Shown: piece after piece, positions 8,769-17,269 of the stretch | How the letters are laid out: each line of letters starts with the position of its first letter | How positions within the stretch are numbered: the first letter of the stretch is position 1 | NCBI RefSeq assembly: GCF_029960645.1 | Contig: NZ_JASBQY010000017.1 | Location: forward strand, 28,423 to 92,422 | Direction of reading: 5' to 3' | DNA: 64,000 nucleotides | DNA from: Arthrobacter sp. AL12 | Lineage (GTDB): Bacteria; Actinomycetota; Actinomycetes; Actinomycetales; Micrococcaceae | Position numbers and translations under genes: made by a program | The notes under the pieces: generated by a model | Database searches by the model: none | What the model was told of the DNA's origin: nothing | Seen by the model: only the letters and a program-made list of their open reading frames with translations

Positions 8769-8820
8769 AACTGACGCAGGCCCCGCACCTCACATGTGAG
8801 GTGCGGGGCCTGCGTCAGTT
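8769..8820. terminator. Perfect 52-bp palindrome, bidirectional terminator
   Basis: Two 26-bp arms are exact reverse complements with no unpaired spacer, centred on TCACATGTGA. It lies between convergent genes (prenyl synthase on plus, Rv2175c-like on minus). There is no long T-tract, but stem length and placement make a two-way transcription stop the best explanation. Confidence 0.7.
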
Positions 8821-8842
8821 AAGGGCGGGCGCGTTCTTTGTG

Positions 8843-9196
8843 CTACCAGGCCAGGGACTGCGCCCGGCGCCGGATTTCCGTTTTCCGCCCCTCGCGGAGG
8901 GCGTCGATCGGACGGCCGCGCAGGGATTCATCCGGCGTAAACAGCCAGGTAATGAGTTCCTCGTCGGAGTATCCGGCGTCCGCGAGGACCACAATCGTTC
9001 CCTTGAGGCTTTCCACGGCATGGCCGTCCTGAATGAAGTCCGCAGGAACGCAACGGATCCGGCGTTCACCGACCCTCAGTGCCGCCAGCGCGCGTTCGTC
9101 CAGGAGGGCATGAACCTTTGTAATCGAAACGTTCATAAGCTGTGCGACATCGGGCAGGGGCAGCCATTCGCCCACAAGGCTTTCTACATTACTCAC
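8843..9196 (-). CDS. Rv2175c-family DNA-binding protein
   Basis: A 117-residue small regulator. Seen: an N-terminal helix-turn-helix-like segment (WLPLPDVAQLMNVSITKVHA) followed by a compact domain with LAALRVGERRIRCVPADF and a C-terminal GRPIDALREGR. This matches the Rv2175c family, whose M. tuberculosis member binds DNA and is phosphorylated by PknL; the PknL-like gene lies 1.8 kb away here too. The GTG start is the only convincing one. It is divergent from the LysM gene, so it may act on the shared 278-bp intergenic region; that is inference. Confidence 0.8.
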   Translation of the reverse strand: MSNVESLVGEWLPLPDVAQLMNVSITKVHALLDERALAALRVGERRIRCVPADFIQDGHAVESLKGTIVVLADAGYSDEELITWLFTPDESLRGRPIDALREGRKTEIRRRAQSLAW

Positions 9197-9474
9197 GGAT
9201 CAAGATTGCCATGCCGGCAGCCTCTGCGCCTAGTCGACGCCACCCGAATAAATGCCGGCGGCCCCGGATGTGGCTTCCGTCCGGGTCCCGGTTCCCGGAC
9301 CGACACTCCACGAACACTTGTTTGCGGAATGTCAAAGAGTTCTTGTGCTAATTCCCAAATCATGAGAGATTCACATGGATCACATTTGTAACAGCTACAA
9401 CTTGAGTCACACTGGTAACACCAGTATTGCCGGCCAGACCCGCAGCGTTCGCCGCTGAGAAGAGGACCTTTCCC
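9197..9474. promoter_or_regulatory. Divergent upstream region of Rv2175c-like and LysM genes
   Basis: A 278-bp gap that must contain both promoters. Towards the LysM gene it becomes AT-richer and carries two TCACA words near 9373 and 9382 and two GTAAC words (about 9388 and 9413) in close spacing. They are suggestive of regulator binding but match no consensus I can name with confidence. No riboswitch was recognised. Confidence 0.3.
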
Positions 9475-10863
9475 ATGACGACGTCACGTTCGCCAAAGCC
9501 CGCTACGCGGCCCAGCCTGCCGATGATTGCGGCCACGACGGCGGCCCTTCCCGCCGTCGTCCTTTCTTCACTGGCGCTCGCCCAGCCCGCTGCGGCCGAA
9601 TCGCGTGCCCGCACCATCCCGGCTACCCTCGCCGCGGCCATGCAGGCACAGACCCAGGGACAGACCGCACGCTCCCTGGGTTCCGCGTTGATCCCTGCCA
9701 CTTCCGTTCCGGCGGCCGTGCCGTCCGCCTTCCGGCCCGCCCAGGTTTCCGCTCCGGCGGAGTACACGATCACCCGCGGTGACACAATCAGTGGAATCGC
9801 CGGCAAGTTTGGCCTGGACACCTACGCTGTCCTGAAGTTGAACGGGCTAAGGGCCAACGCCATCATCTACCCCGGCCAGACAATCAAACTTGACGAATCG
9901 GCCACCGCGCCGCAGCCGGCGGCTCCGGCCGCCCCGGCCCCTGCCGCGCCTTCCGGCGGCAGTGCCTACACCGTGAAGTCCGGCGACACCCTCAGTGCCA
10001 TCGCGGCCCGCCACGGAGTCAAGCTCTCCGAGGTCTTCGGCTGGAACGGGCTCAACCTGGGCTCCATTATCTACCCCGGCCAGCAGATCAAAATCGGCGG
10101 CGGCGCTGCGGCACCGGCCCCGTCGGCACCAGCCCCGGCAGCCCCCGCGCCGGCCGCGACCCCGGCTCCTGCCCCGGCCTCCGCCTCGGGTTCCTACACC
10201 ATTAAGTCCGGCGACACCCTCTCCGGCATCGCCGCCAGGAACGGCGTCAAACTCGCCGACATCCTGTCCGCCAACCGCCTGACGATGTCCAGCATCATCT
10301 ACCCCGGCCAGAAGCTGGCGCTCACGGGCGGGTCCATCGCACCGGCTGCCACCCCGCCCGCTGCCACTGTCACGCCGCTGGTCCCGAGCACCTTCCTCGG
10401 CTTCACGTATCCGGCCGCCGTCGTCAGCTCCGCCAACCAGAACAAGGCCCTGCTGAACGCCTCGCCGGTGCCCAGCCGCGAACAGATGAAGACCATCGTC
10501 GCGGACACCGCCCGCCGCATGGGCGTCGACCCGTCACTGGCCCTGGCCTTCGCGTTCCAGGAGTCCAGCTTCGACCACCGCTCGGTCTCCCCCGCGAACG
10601 CGATCGGCGCCATGCAGGTCATCCCCTCCTCGGGCGAGTGGGCTTCGGACCTCGTGGGCCGCCAGCTGAACCTGCTGGACCCGTACGACAACGCCACGGC
10701 CGGCGTCGCGATCATCCGCCAGCTGATCCGCACCAGCCCGGACCAGGACAGCGCCATCGCCGGTTACTACCAGGGCCAGTACTCGGTCAGCAAGTACGGC
10801 ATGTACGAGGACACCAAGCGCTACGTGGAGTCCATCAAGGCGCACCAGAAGAACTTCGCCTAG
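9475..10863 (+). CDS. Secreted LysM-repeat lytic transglycosylase
   Basis: A 462-residue exported peptidoglycan-binding and probably peptidoglycan-cleaving enzyme. Seen: a signal peptide (about residues 1-41, ending AAAES), three LysM domains (about 97-139, 165-207 and 241-283), each with GDT and IIYPGQ signatures and separated by Ala/Pro linkers, then a C-terminal SLT domain with the catalytic glutamate in FQESSFDHRSVS (Glu363) and AIGAMQVIPSSG. The ATG start is preceded by GAAGAGGACC; the open frame extends 16 codons upstream without a better start. It sits where Rv2176 neighbours lie, just before the PASTA kinase, so wall remodelling linked to PknL signalling is plausible. Confidence 0.9.
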   Translation: MTTSRSPKPATRPSLPMIAATTAALPAVVLSSLALAQPAAAESRARTIPATLAAAMQAQTQGQTARSLGSALIPATSVPAAVPSAFRPAQVSAPAEYTITRGDTISGIAGKFGLDTYAVLKLNGLRANAIIYPGQTIKLDESATAPQPAAPAAPAPAAPSGGSAYTVKSGDTLSAIAARHGVKLSEVFGWNGLNLGSIIYPGQQIKIGGGAAAPAPSAPAPAAPAPAATPAPAPASASGSYTIKSGDTLSGIAARNGVKLADILSANRLTMSSIIYPGQKLALTGGSIAPAATPPAATVTPLVPSTFLGFTYPAAVVSSANQNKALLNASPVPSREQMKTIVADTARRMGVDPSLALAFAFQESSFDHRSVSPANAIGAMQVIPSSGEWASDLVGRQLNLLDPYDNATAGVAIIRQLIRTSPDQDSAIAGYYQGQYSVSKYGMYEDTKRYVESIKAHQKNFA

Positions 10864-10947
10864 CAGTCCAGGGCAACCACGGCTTCGGCGCCAGCCGCCC
10901 CGGTTAAGGCACGGCAACGTCCACGCCAAGCCACGGCGGATAACGAT

Positions 10948-10983
10948 ACGGGCCCGGATCGCATGTTGATTCGGGCCCGTTTC
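10948..10983 (+). terminator. Terminator after the LysM gene
   Basis: A 9-bp stem (ACGGGCCCG / CGGGCCCGT) with a 15-base loop, followed by TT. It lies 85 bp past the LysM stop and just before the kinase start. Confidence 0.5.
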
Positions 10984-11006
10984 CGTGCAGCGATTAGGAT
11001 CGTATA

Positions 11007-13127
11007 GTGCAGGAATACTCGTCGGACCCTCTCGTTGGCACCCTGGTGGATGGCCGGTACCTGATTCAGTCCAGGCTCGCCAGCGGCGGCATGTCCACTG
11101 TGTATGTGGCTACCGACCGCCGGCTGGAGCGGGACGTGGCCCTGAAGGTGCTGCACCCCCACATGACCGGAGACCCGCAGTTCCTCGACCGGCTGGGCCG
11201 AGAGGCCAAGGCCGCGGCCCGACTGTCGCACCCGCACGTCGTGGGGGTGCTGGACCAGGGCGAGGATGACCGGGTGGCCTACCTGGTGATGGAGTACATC
11301 AAGGGCCACACCCTGCGCGACGTTCTCAAGGAAAAGGGCGCACTTCCGCCGCGCCTGGCGCTGGCGCTGATCGATCCCGTCGTCGAAGGCCTGGGGGCTG
11401 CCCATGAGGCGGGCCTCATCCACCGGGACATCAAGCCCGAGAACGTGCTGATCGCCGACGACGGGCGGATCAAGCTCGGCGACTTCGGGCTGGCCCGCGC
11501 CATCTCAACGTCGACCAGTACCGGCGGGCTGATCGGCACCGTGGCGTACCTCTCCCCCGAACTCGTGCTGGGCCGGCAGGCCGATGCGCGCAGTGACATC
11601 TACTCGGTCGGGATCATGCTCTATGAGATGCTCACCGGCCGCCAGCCTTTCGACGGCGAGGTTCCCATCCAGGTCGCCTACCAGCACGTCAACTCCACCG
11701 TCGGTGCCCCCTCGCAGCTCGTGCCCGGTCTCGCCGCCGAAATCGACGAACTCGTGCAGTGGTGCACGGCCAACGACCCCGACAAACGCCCCGTCGACGG
11801 CTACGCCCTGCTCTCCGAGCTCCGCCACATCCGGCGGAACCTCAGCGACGCCGAACTCGATCTGCAGCCTCCTGCGGCGCGTCCGGCCCTGCCTGCCGTG
11901 CCGCCCCCGCCGGGTCCGCCGGCCCGGCGCCCGGGCTCACCGGATCCTCGCGGCGACGGCGCCACCGAGGTCATCGGCGGGCGGCAGCAGCCCACGGAGT
12001 TCATCGCCCGCGGCAGCAACCCGACCACGGTGATGTCGGCGGCGCCGCGGCACCCCGGCTACGGCCCGCTGTCCGCCCCCGACGAGGTGCCTTACCCGGA
12101 TAACCATGACGGCCGCCGCGACACAGACGATTCGGCAGTTCCCGCCAGCAAGCGGGCGCAGCGCAAACACGACCGCGACGAGGACAAGGCGCGGCAGCGT
12201 GCCGCGGCCACGCCGGTCCGGAGCCTGCGCGAGGGGAACCCCCGGCGCCGGGGGCTGATCTGGGTACTGGTCCTGGTCATGGCGGCGCTGCTGGCCGGCG
12301 GGGCCGGCTGGTTCTTTGGCATGGGGCCGGGCTCCCCCGGCACGATTCCGCAGCTCGAGAACATGACGGTGGCGGAGGCCCAGCAGTTGCTCCGCACCGC
12401 GGGCTTCCAGTCCACCACCCAGGACGTGTTCCACGACGACGTCGCCCCCGGGCTGGTCGTCGGATCCGAACCCGCCGCCGGGGAAGTCATCCGGAAGTTC
12501 CAACCGGTGTCCCTCGCGGTCTCCAAAGGCCCGGAGCTGTTCCCCCTGCCGGAGCTGGTCGGGACGTCCCTCGACGAAGCCAAGACTGCCCTCAACGGTG
12601 CGGGCATGGCCCTCGGCCAGATCACTGAAACCTTTGACGAATCCGAGCCCGCCGGCGCCGTCATGGCGCAGGCACCGCCCAGCGGCAATCCGGTCCGGCA
12701 CGGCACGCCGGTCGAGCTCACCGTGTCCAAGGGCCCGCAGCCCCTTCCGGTGCCGGACGTGCGGGGCCAGGAGCAGGGGGACGCGGTCAAGGCCATCGAG
12801 GCCGCCGGGCTGAAGGCTGTGATCTCGCCGGAAACCGTCTTTGACCGGACCGTGCCCAAGGGCTCCGTCGTGGCACAGGATCCGGCCTCCGGCAACCTCA
12901 CCCGGGGCGGCGCGGTGACCCTTACCGTTTCCAAGGGGCCCAGGCTCGTCGACGTTCCGAGCTTCGTCGGCAAGCAGGTCGACGAGGCACGCAAGGCACT
13001 CGAGGCCCTGGGGTTTGAAGTCCAGGTGGAGGATATCCTGGGCGGGTTCTTTGGCACGGTCCGTTACCAGGACCCCGTGAACAAGAAGGTTCCGGAAGGC
13101 TCCGTGATCACCCTGACCGTGGTCTGA
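11007..13127 (+). CDS. pknL: PASTA-domain Ser/Thr protein kinase (PknL-like)
   Basis: A 706-residue transmembrane kinase. Seen: glycine loop SGGMSTVY, Lys47 in VALKVL, the catalytic loop HRDIKPEN with Asp141, DFG at 159-161, an SPE-type activation segment, then a Pro/basic juxtamembrane linker (about 285-415), one helix (416-437) and four extracellular PASTA repeats to the end. The overall plan is that of PknB, but the gene neighbourhood (prenyl synthase, Rv2175c-like, class II DAHP synthase) is that of pknL; M. tuberculosis PknL has no PASTA domains. PASTA repeats bind muropeptides or lipid II in known members. The start is GTG with AGGAT upstream. Confidence 0.9.
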   Translation: MQEYSSDPLVGTLVDGRYLIQSRLASGGMSTVYVATDRRLERDVALKVLHPHMTGDPQFLDRLGREAKAAARLSHPHVVGVLDQGEDDRVAYLVMEYIKGHTLRDVLKEKGALPPRLALALIDPVVEGLGAAHEAGLIHRDIKPENVLIADDGRIKLGDFGLARAISTSTSTGGLIGTVAYLSPELVLGRQADARSDIYSVGIMLYEMLTGRQPFDGEVPIQVAYQHVNSTVGAPSQLVPGLAAEIDELVQWCTANDPDKRPVDGYALLSELRHIRRNLSDAELDLQPPAARPALPAVPPPPGPPARRPGSPDPRGDGATEVIGGRQQPTEFIARGSNPTTVMSAAPRHPGYGPLSAPDEVPYPDNHDGRRDTDDSAVPASKRAQRKHDRDEDKARQRAAATPVRSLREGNPRRRGLIWVLVLVMAALLAGGAGWFFGMGPGSPGTIPQLENMTVAEAQQLLRTAGFQSTTQDVFHDDVAPGLVVGSEPAAGEVIRKFQPVSLAVSKGPELFPLPELVGTSLDEAKTALNGAGMALGQITETFDESEPAGAVMAQAPPSGNPVRHGTPVELTVSKGPQPLPVPDVRGQEQGDAVKAIEAAGLKAVISPETVFDRTVPKGSVVAQDPASGNLTRGGAVTLTVSKGPRLVDVPSFVGKQVDEARKALEALGFEVQVEDILGGFFGTVRYQDPVNKKVPEGSVITLTVV

Positions 13128-13215
13128 CCCGGGCTGTCACCGCACCAGGCAGGATCATCGTCAGGCAGGCTCCGCGCCAGGCTGTCTCCGCGTCAATCAG
13201 GCTCCGCGTTAAAGC

Positions 13216-13249
13216 AGCTCCGCCCGGCTGAAACCAGCCGGGCGGAGCT
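13216..13249. terminator. Bidirectional terminator between pknL and aroG
   Basis: A perfect 15-bp stem (AGCTCCGCCCGGCTG and its complement) with a 4-base loop AAAC, between convergent genes and followed by TTTCTGTT on the plus strand. Confidence 0.75.
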
Positions 13250-13275
13250 TTCTGTTCTGGTGCTTGGACCGTTGC

Positions 13276-14709
13276 TTACCGCTTGGCCAGGGCCCCGGCG
13301 ACCAGGAAGGCCATCTCAAGGGACTGCATGTGGTTCAGGCGCGGATCGCAGACCGATTCGTAGCGGTCCAGGAAGGACTCCTGGTCCACCGGATCGGCCC
13401 CGCCGAGGCATTCAGCCACGTCGTCGCCGGTCATTTCGACGTGCAGCCCGCCGGGGACCGTGCCAAGCGCATGGTGGACCTCGAAGAAGCCGCGCACCTC
13501 ATCGATGACGTCGTCGAAGTTGCGCGTCTTGTAGCCGTTCGGCGAGGTGACCGTGTTGCCGTGCATCGGATCGGTGACCCAGAGGACCTGGGCGCCGGAC
13601 GCGGTGACCCGCTCCACGATCGGGGGCAGCTTCTCCCGGATGTTGCCGGCGCCCATCCGGGTGATGAAGGTGAGGCGGCCAGGTTCGCGGTCCGGGTCCA
13701 GCTTGTCGATCAGGCGCAGCGCGTCATCGCCGCTGGTGCCCGGCCCCAGCTTCACACCAATCGGGTTGCGGACCCGCGAGAGGAAGTCGACGTGGGCATG
13801 GTCCAGTTCGCGGGTGCGCTCACCGATCCAGAGGAAGTGCGCGGAGGTGTCGTACGGGAAGCCCGTGCGGGAGTCGATGCGGGTCAGGGCGCGCTCGTAG
13901 TCGAGCAGCAGCGCTTCGTGGCTGGCGTAGAACTCCACGCGCTTGAGGGCCTCGAAGTCCGCGCCGCAGGAGGACATGAACTTGATGGCACGGTCGATAT
14001 CCCGCGCCAGGGACTCGTAGCGTGCGTGGGCGGGGTTTTCGGTGAAGCCCTTGTTCCACTGGTGCACCAGCCTGAGGTCCGCGAAGCCGCCCTGGGTGAA
14101 CGCTCGGATCAGGTTCAAGGTGGAGGCGGAGGTGTGGTACGCCTTCAGCATCCGGCTGGCGTCGTGCGCCCGGGATTCCGGCGTGAAGTCGTAGCCGTTG
14201 ACGATGTCGCCGCGGTAGGCCGGCAGCGTGACGCCCTCACGGGTCTCATCGTTGGAGGACCGCGGCTTGGCGAACTGCCCGGCCATGCGGCCCATCTTGA
14301 TGACCGGCATGGCGGCACCATAGGTGAGGACCACCGCCATCTGCAGGATGGTGCGGACGCGGGCGCTGATCTTGTCCGCCGTGGCGGCCTCGAAGGTTTC
14401 CGCGCAGTCGCCGCCCTGGAGCAGGAACGCCTTGCCCTGTGCCGCCGCGGCGAGGCGTTCGCGCAGGATATCCACTTCGCCCGCGAACACGAGGGGCGGA
14501 AGCACGGAGAGTTCCTTGACGGAGGCTTCGAAGACGGTTTTGTCCGACCAGTTCGGCTGCTGGGAGGCCGGCAGCTCCCGCCAGTGGTCCAGGCCGGGAT
14601 AGTTGGCGGCACCGCTCTGGGCGGTGCTGGTCAGGGCAGAGCCCGCCAGGGGCGAGCCGCTCAGGGAACTGGTCAGGGGGGAGGCCGAAGGCGCAGATAG
14701 CTCAGTCAC
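13276..14709 (-). CDS. aroG: Class II DAHP synthase (first step of shikimate pathway)
   Basis: A 477-residue enzyme condensing phosphoenolpyruvate and erythrose-4-phosphate to DAHP. Seen: class II signatures LQGGDCAETFE, KMGRMAGQFAKPRS, SCGADFEALKRVEFYASHE, a WIGERTRELDHAHVDF block and WVTDPMHGNT with HVEMTGDDV near the C-terminus. Residues typical of Mn/substrate binding (Cys in GGDCAE, His in DPMHGN) are present. The start is GTG with AGAGG upstream. It corresponds to Rv2178c in both family and position. The first 40 or so residues are low-complexity Ser/Ala/Leu and may not be structured. Confidence 0.94.
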   Translation of the reverse strand: MTELSAPSASPLTSSLSGSPLAGSALTSTAQSGAANYPGLDHWRELPASQQPNWSDKTVFEASVKELSVLPPLVFAGEVDILRERLAAAAQGKAFLLQGGDCAETFEAATADKISARVRTILQMAVVLTYGAAMPVIKMGRMAGQFAKPRSSNDETREGVTLPAYRGDIVNGYDFTPESRAHDASRMLKAYHTSASTLNLIRAFTQGGFADLRLVHQWNKGFTENPAHARYESLARDIDRAIKFMSSCGADFEALKRVEFYASHEALLLDYERALTRIDSRTGFPYDTSAHFLWIGERTRELDHAHVDFLSRVRNPIGVKLGPGTSGDDALRLIDKLDPDREPGRLTFITRMGAGNIREKLPPIVERVTASGAQVLWVTDPMHGNTVTSPNGYKTRNFDDVIDEVRGFFEVHHALGTVPGGLHVEMTGDDVAECLGGADPVDQESFLDRYESVCDPRLNHMQSLEMAFLVAGALAKR

Positions 14710-14788
14710 CCTCTAAGGATAGTTGCCTCCGTGGCGATCGTCGGACCCGGGCCGTCATTGACAGCGCCCGGCCCGTCACACGCTCCGG

Positions 14789-15589
14789 TCACACACTCTC
14801 CGGGGCAGCAGGTCCGGTGCCGGCGGTGCCGTCCCCGGGCACTTCGGTGGCTTTCCCGGCGAGCCGGAGCTTGACGACGGCGGCGTACTCGTCGGCGTAT
14901 TCCTGGCCGGAGAGCCGCATGAGTTCGTACATGATCTCATCGGTCACGGACCGCTGGATCAGCCGGTCGTCCTCCATGCCGTAGTACCGGCTGAAGTCCA
15001 GCGGCTCGCCGAAGATCATCCCGATGCGCCGGATGTTGGGCATCCGTTTGCCGATCGGCTGGACCTTGTCCGTGCCGATCATCGCAACCGGGATCACCGG
15101 GACGCGGGCCTGCAGGGCCAGCCGCGCCACCCCCACTTTGCCGCGGTACAGCCGGGAGTCCGGGCTGCGGGTGCCCTCGGGGTAGATTCCCAGGAGCGAG
15201 CCGTTCTTCAGCACGTCCATGCCGGCATCGAGTGAGCGGGCGGACGCCGCGCCGCCGGAGCGATCCATCGGCAACTGGTTGGTCAGCCGGAAGAAGGCGG
15301 CCGTCAGCCTGCCCTTGACCCCCTTGCCGGTGAAGTACTCGGATTTCGCAAGGAACACCACGGGGCGGGGCACCATCAGCGGCATGAAGATGGAGTCGGA
15401 AAAGGAGAGATGGTTGGAAGCCAGAATGGCTGCGCCCTCGGCGGGGACGTTGTCCAGGCCCTTGACCCACGGCCTGAAAAGCGTCTTCAGGACGGGTCCG
15501 AGGACGAACGTCTTCATGAACCAATAAAACACGTGGCGGAACCTCTCCGAAAGGCGTCTGGCCGGCCCTCCATCGGACCCGGCCAGCAC
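14789..15589 (-). CDS. 1-acylglycerol-3-phosphate acyltransferase-type protein
   Basis: A membrane-associated LPLAT/PlsC-family enzyme of up to 266 residues, transferring acyl chains to lysophospholipid or related glycolipid acceptors. Seen: the catalytic NHLSFSD (HX4D), LAKSEYF, IYPEGTRSPD and VPVIPVAMIGT, and an N-terminal hydrophobic stretch around FVLGPVLKTLF. It matches Rv2182c in family and neighbourhood. The GTG start has only a distant AGGG; an internal ATG (MKTFVLG) 25 residues in is a reasonable alternative. Transcribed divergently from the esterases at 15645. Confidence 0.85.
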   Translation of the reverse strand: MLAGSDGGPARRLSERFRHVFYWFMKTFVLGPVLKTLFRPWVKGLDNVPAEGAAILASNHLSFSDSIFMPLMVPRPVVFLAKSEYFTGKGVKGRLTAAFFRLTNQLPMDRSGGAASARSLDAGMDVLKNGSLLGIYPEGTRSPDSRLYRGKVGVARLALQARVPVIPVAMIGTDKVQPIGKRMPNIRRIGMIFGEPLDFSRYYGMEDDRLIQRSVTDEIMYELMRLSGQEYADEYAAVVKLRLAGKATEVPGDGTAGTGPAAPESV

Positions 15590-15644
15590 TTCAATGACAC
15601 CCTACTCTAGTGAGTTTTGTCCGGAACAGTGACACGATGGGCAC

Positions 15645-16469
15645 ATGACCGGAAGCAGCACTCCCCTGGCGCCCGCAGCGTTCCGTTATCCCGGCCACGG
15701 CGCCAACGCAGGCATCGGCGTGGCCATCTGCCACGGCTTCACCGGGAGTCCCCTGAGCGTCCTGCCCTGGGCGGAGCATCTGGCCGGGCGGGGCTTCGCG
15801 GTGTCCGTCCCGCTGCTGCCGGGACACGGCACGGACTGGCGCGACCTGGCCAGGTACGGCTGGCAGGACTGGTACCGGGCCTTTGAGGCCGCCTATCTGG
15901 AGCTCTCCGCCAGGACCGGGCGCTGCTACGTGGCCGGGCTGTCGATGGGCGGAACCATTGCCCTGCGCACGGCGGCGCGCCACGACGTCACCGGGATCGC
16001 CGTCGTCAATCCGGGGCTGAGTTTCTATGACCGCAGGGTGCGCTACATCGGTCTGCTCAAACATGTCCAGCGCACCACCGTTCCGGTCCAGGAACCGCAT
16101 CCGACGGCGTCCGCCACCAAGGACGGCGACTACACGCTCACTCCGCTGGAAGCCGTCCACCAGCTGAGCAGGCTCTTCAAGGAGGCGCGGCGGGACCTGC
16201 CGGCCGTCGACGCCCCGGCGCTCGTGTTCAAGTCCGCCACCGACATTGTGGTCCCGCCCTCCTCGATTCAACTGCTGCGGAAGGGACTGGGGTCGCGGGA
16301 GCTGGAAGTGGTCAGCCTGCCGGCCAGCGGGCACGTGGCCACGCTCGATGTCGACGCCCCGCTCATCTTTGAGCGGTCCGCCCGGTTCTTCCTGCACCAT
16401 GCAGCCGCCGCTCCGCCGTCCGCGGCGGGGCCGGACCAGCCCGCCACCAGCACCCCGGAGACCCCATGA
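15645..16469 (+). CDS. Alpha/beta-hydrolase (monoacylglycerol lipase/carboxylesterase type)
   Basis: A 274-residue cytoplasmic serine hydrolase. Seen: CHGFTGSP oxyanion region, LLPGHGTDWRDL, the nucleophile elbow GLSMGG, a late acid (SATDIVVPP) and the catalytic His in SGHVATLD. This layout is typical of bacterial carboxylesterases and monoacylglycerol lipases. It overlaps the next gene by 4 bp (ATGA) and is clearly paralogous to it, so the pair arose by tandem duplication. The substrate is unknown; an acyltransferase gene next door suggests lipid turnover. Confidence 0.85.
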   Translation: MTGSSTPLAPAAFRYPGHGANAGIGVAICHGFTGSPLSVLPWAEHLAGRGFAVSVPLLPGHGTDWRDLARYGWQDWYRAFEAAYLELSARTGRCYVAGLSMGGTIALRTAARHDVTGIAVVNPGLSFYDRRVRYIGLLKHVQRTTVPVQEPHPTASATKDGDYTLTPLEAVHQLSRLFKEARRDLPAVDAPALVFKSATDIVVPPSSIQLLRKGLGSRELEVVSLPASGHVATLDVDAPLIFERSARFFLHHAAAAPPSAAGPDQPATSTPETP

Positions 16470-17269
16470 ACATCCCCTTGGACCACGCACCGTTCAGCAG
16501 CCCGTTCACCGGAACCGGGCCCCGCACCGGCGTCGTCGTCTCGCATGGTTTCACCGGCAGCCCGCACGGCGTCCGGGACTGGGCCCGGTCGCTGGCCGAC
16601 GCCGGCTACGCCGTGCGGATGCCGCTGCTGCCCGGACATGGCACCAGCTGGCAGGACCTGGCCCGGACCCGCTGGCAGGACTGGCACACGGCGCTGGACG
16701 CCGCCTACCTTGAGCTCGCCGGGGAATGTGAACAGGTCGTCGTTGCCGGGCTGTCGATGGGAGGGGCGCTGGCTCTGCGGATTGCGGCCACCCGGCCGGT
16801 CGCGGGGGCTGTGCTGGTGAACCCCGGCCTGGTCATTGACGATCCCCGGGCACCGCTGGCGGGCATCCTGAAATTCGTGCTCAAGAGCACCCCGGCAATT
16901 GCCAACGACATCCTCAAAGAGGGCATCGACGAGGGGGCCTACCCCCGGACACCCGTTGCCGCGGCGCACGAACTGAACAGGATGTTCAAGGACACCGTGC
17001 GGCTGCTCCCCCGGATCACCGCCCCGGTGCGGGTGTACCGCTCCGCGGTGGACCATGTGGTCTCCGACTCGAGCATTGTGGCCCTCCGCCGGGGACTGAC
17101 CCACGCGCCGCTGGAGGTGATCCGGCTGGAAAACAGCTACCACGTGGCTACCATGGACAACGACGCGCCCGAGATCTTCCGCGGCACGGCCGAATTTATC
17201 CGTTCGCTGGGTGCGGGAGGCGGCCCGGACGCCGCCCACGCTAGCCAAAAGGACACGGCAGATGACTAG
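16466..17269 (+). CDS. Alpha/beta-hydrolase, tandem paralogue
   Basis: A 267-residue paralogue of the preceding gene. Seen: SHGFTGSPHGVRDW, LLPGHGTSWQDLARTRWQDW, nucleophile elbow GLSMGG, acid in SAVDHVVSD and His in SYHVATMD. All catalytic positions are conserved, so both copies should be active. The start codon overlaps the upstream stop (ATGA) and its own end overlaps the next gene by 8 bp, so the three genes form one operon. Confidence 0.85.
   Translation: MNIPLDHAPFSSPFTGTGPRTGVVVSHGFTGSPHGVRDWARSLADAGYAVRMPLLPGHGTSWQDLARTRWQDWHTALDAAYLELAGECEQVVVAGLSMGGALALRIAATRPVAGAVLVNPGLVIDDPRAPLAGILKFVLKSTPAIANDILKEGIDEGAYPRTPVAAAHELNRMFKDTVRLLPRITAPVRVYRSAVDHVVSDSSIVALRRGLTHAPLEVIRLENSYHVATMDNDAPEIFRGTAEFIRSLGAGGGPDAAHASQKDTADD

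Noticed and set aside
9230..9474. A c-di-AMP (ydaO) riboswitch before the LysM gene, as found before some cell-wall hydrolases
   Set aside because: The leader is short and the conserved ydaO core could not be identified by eye.
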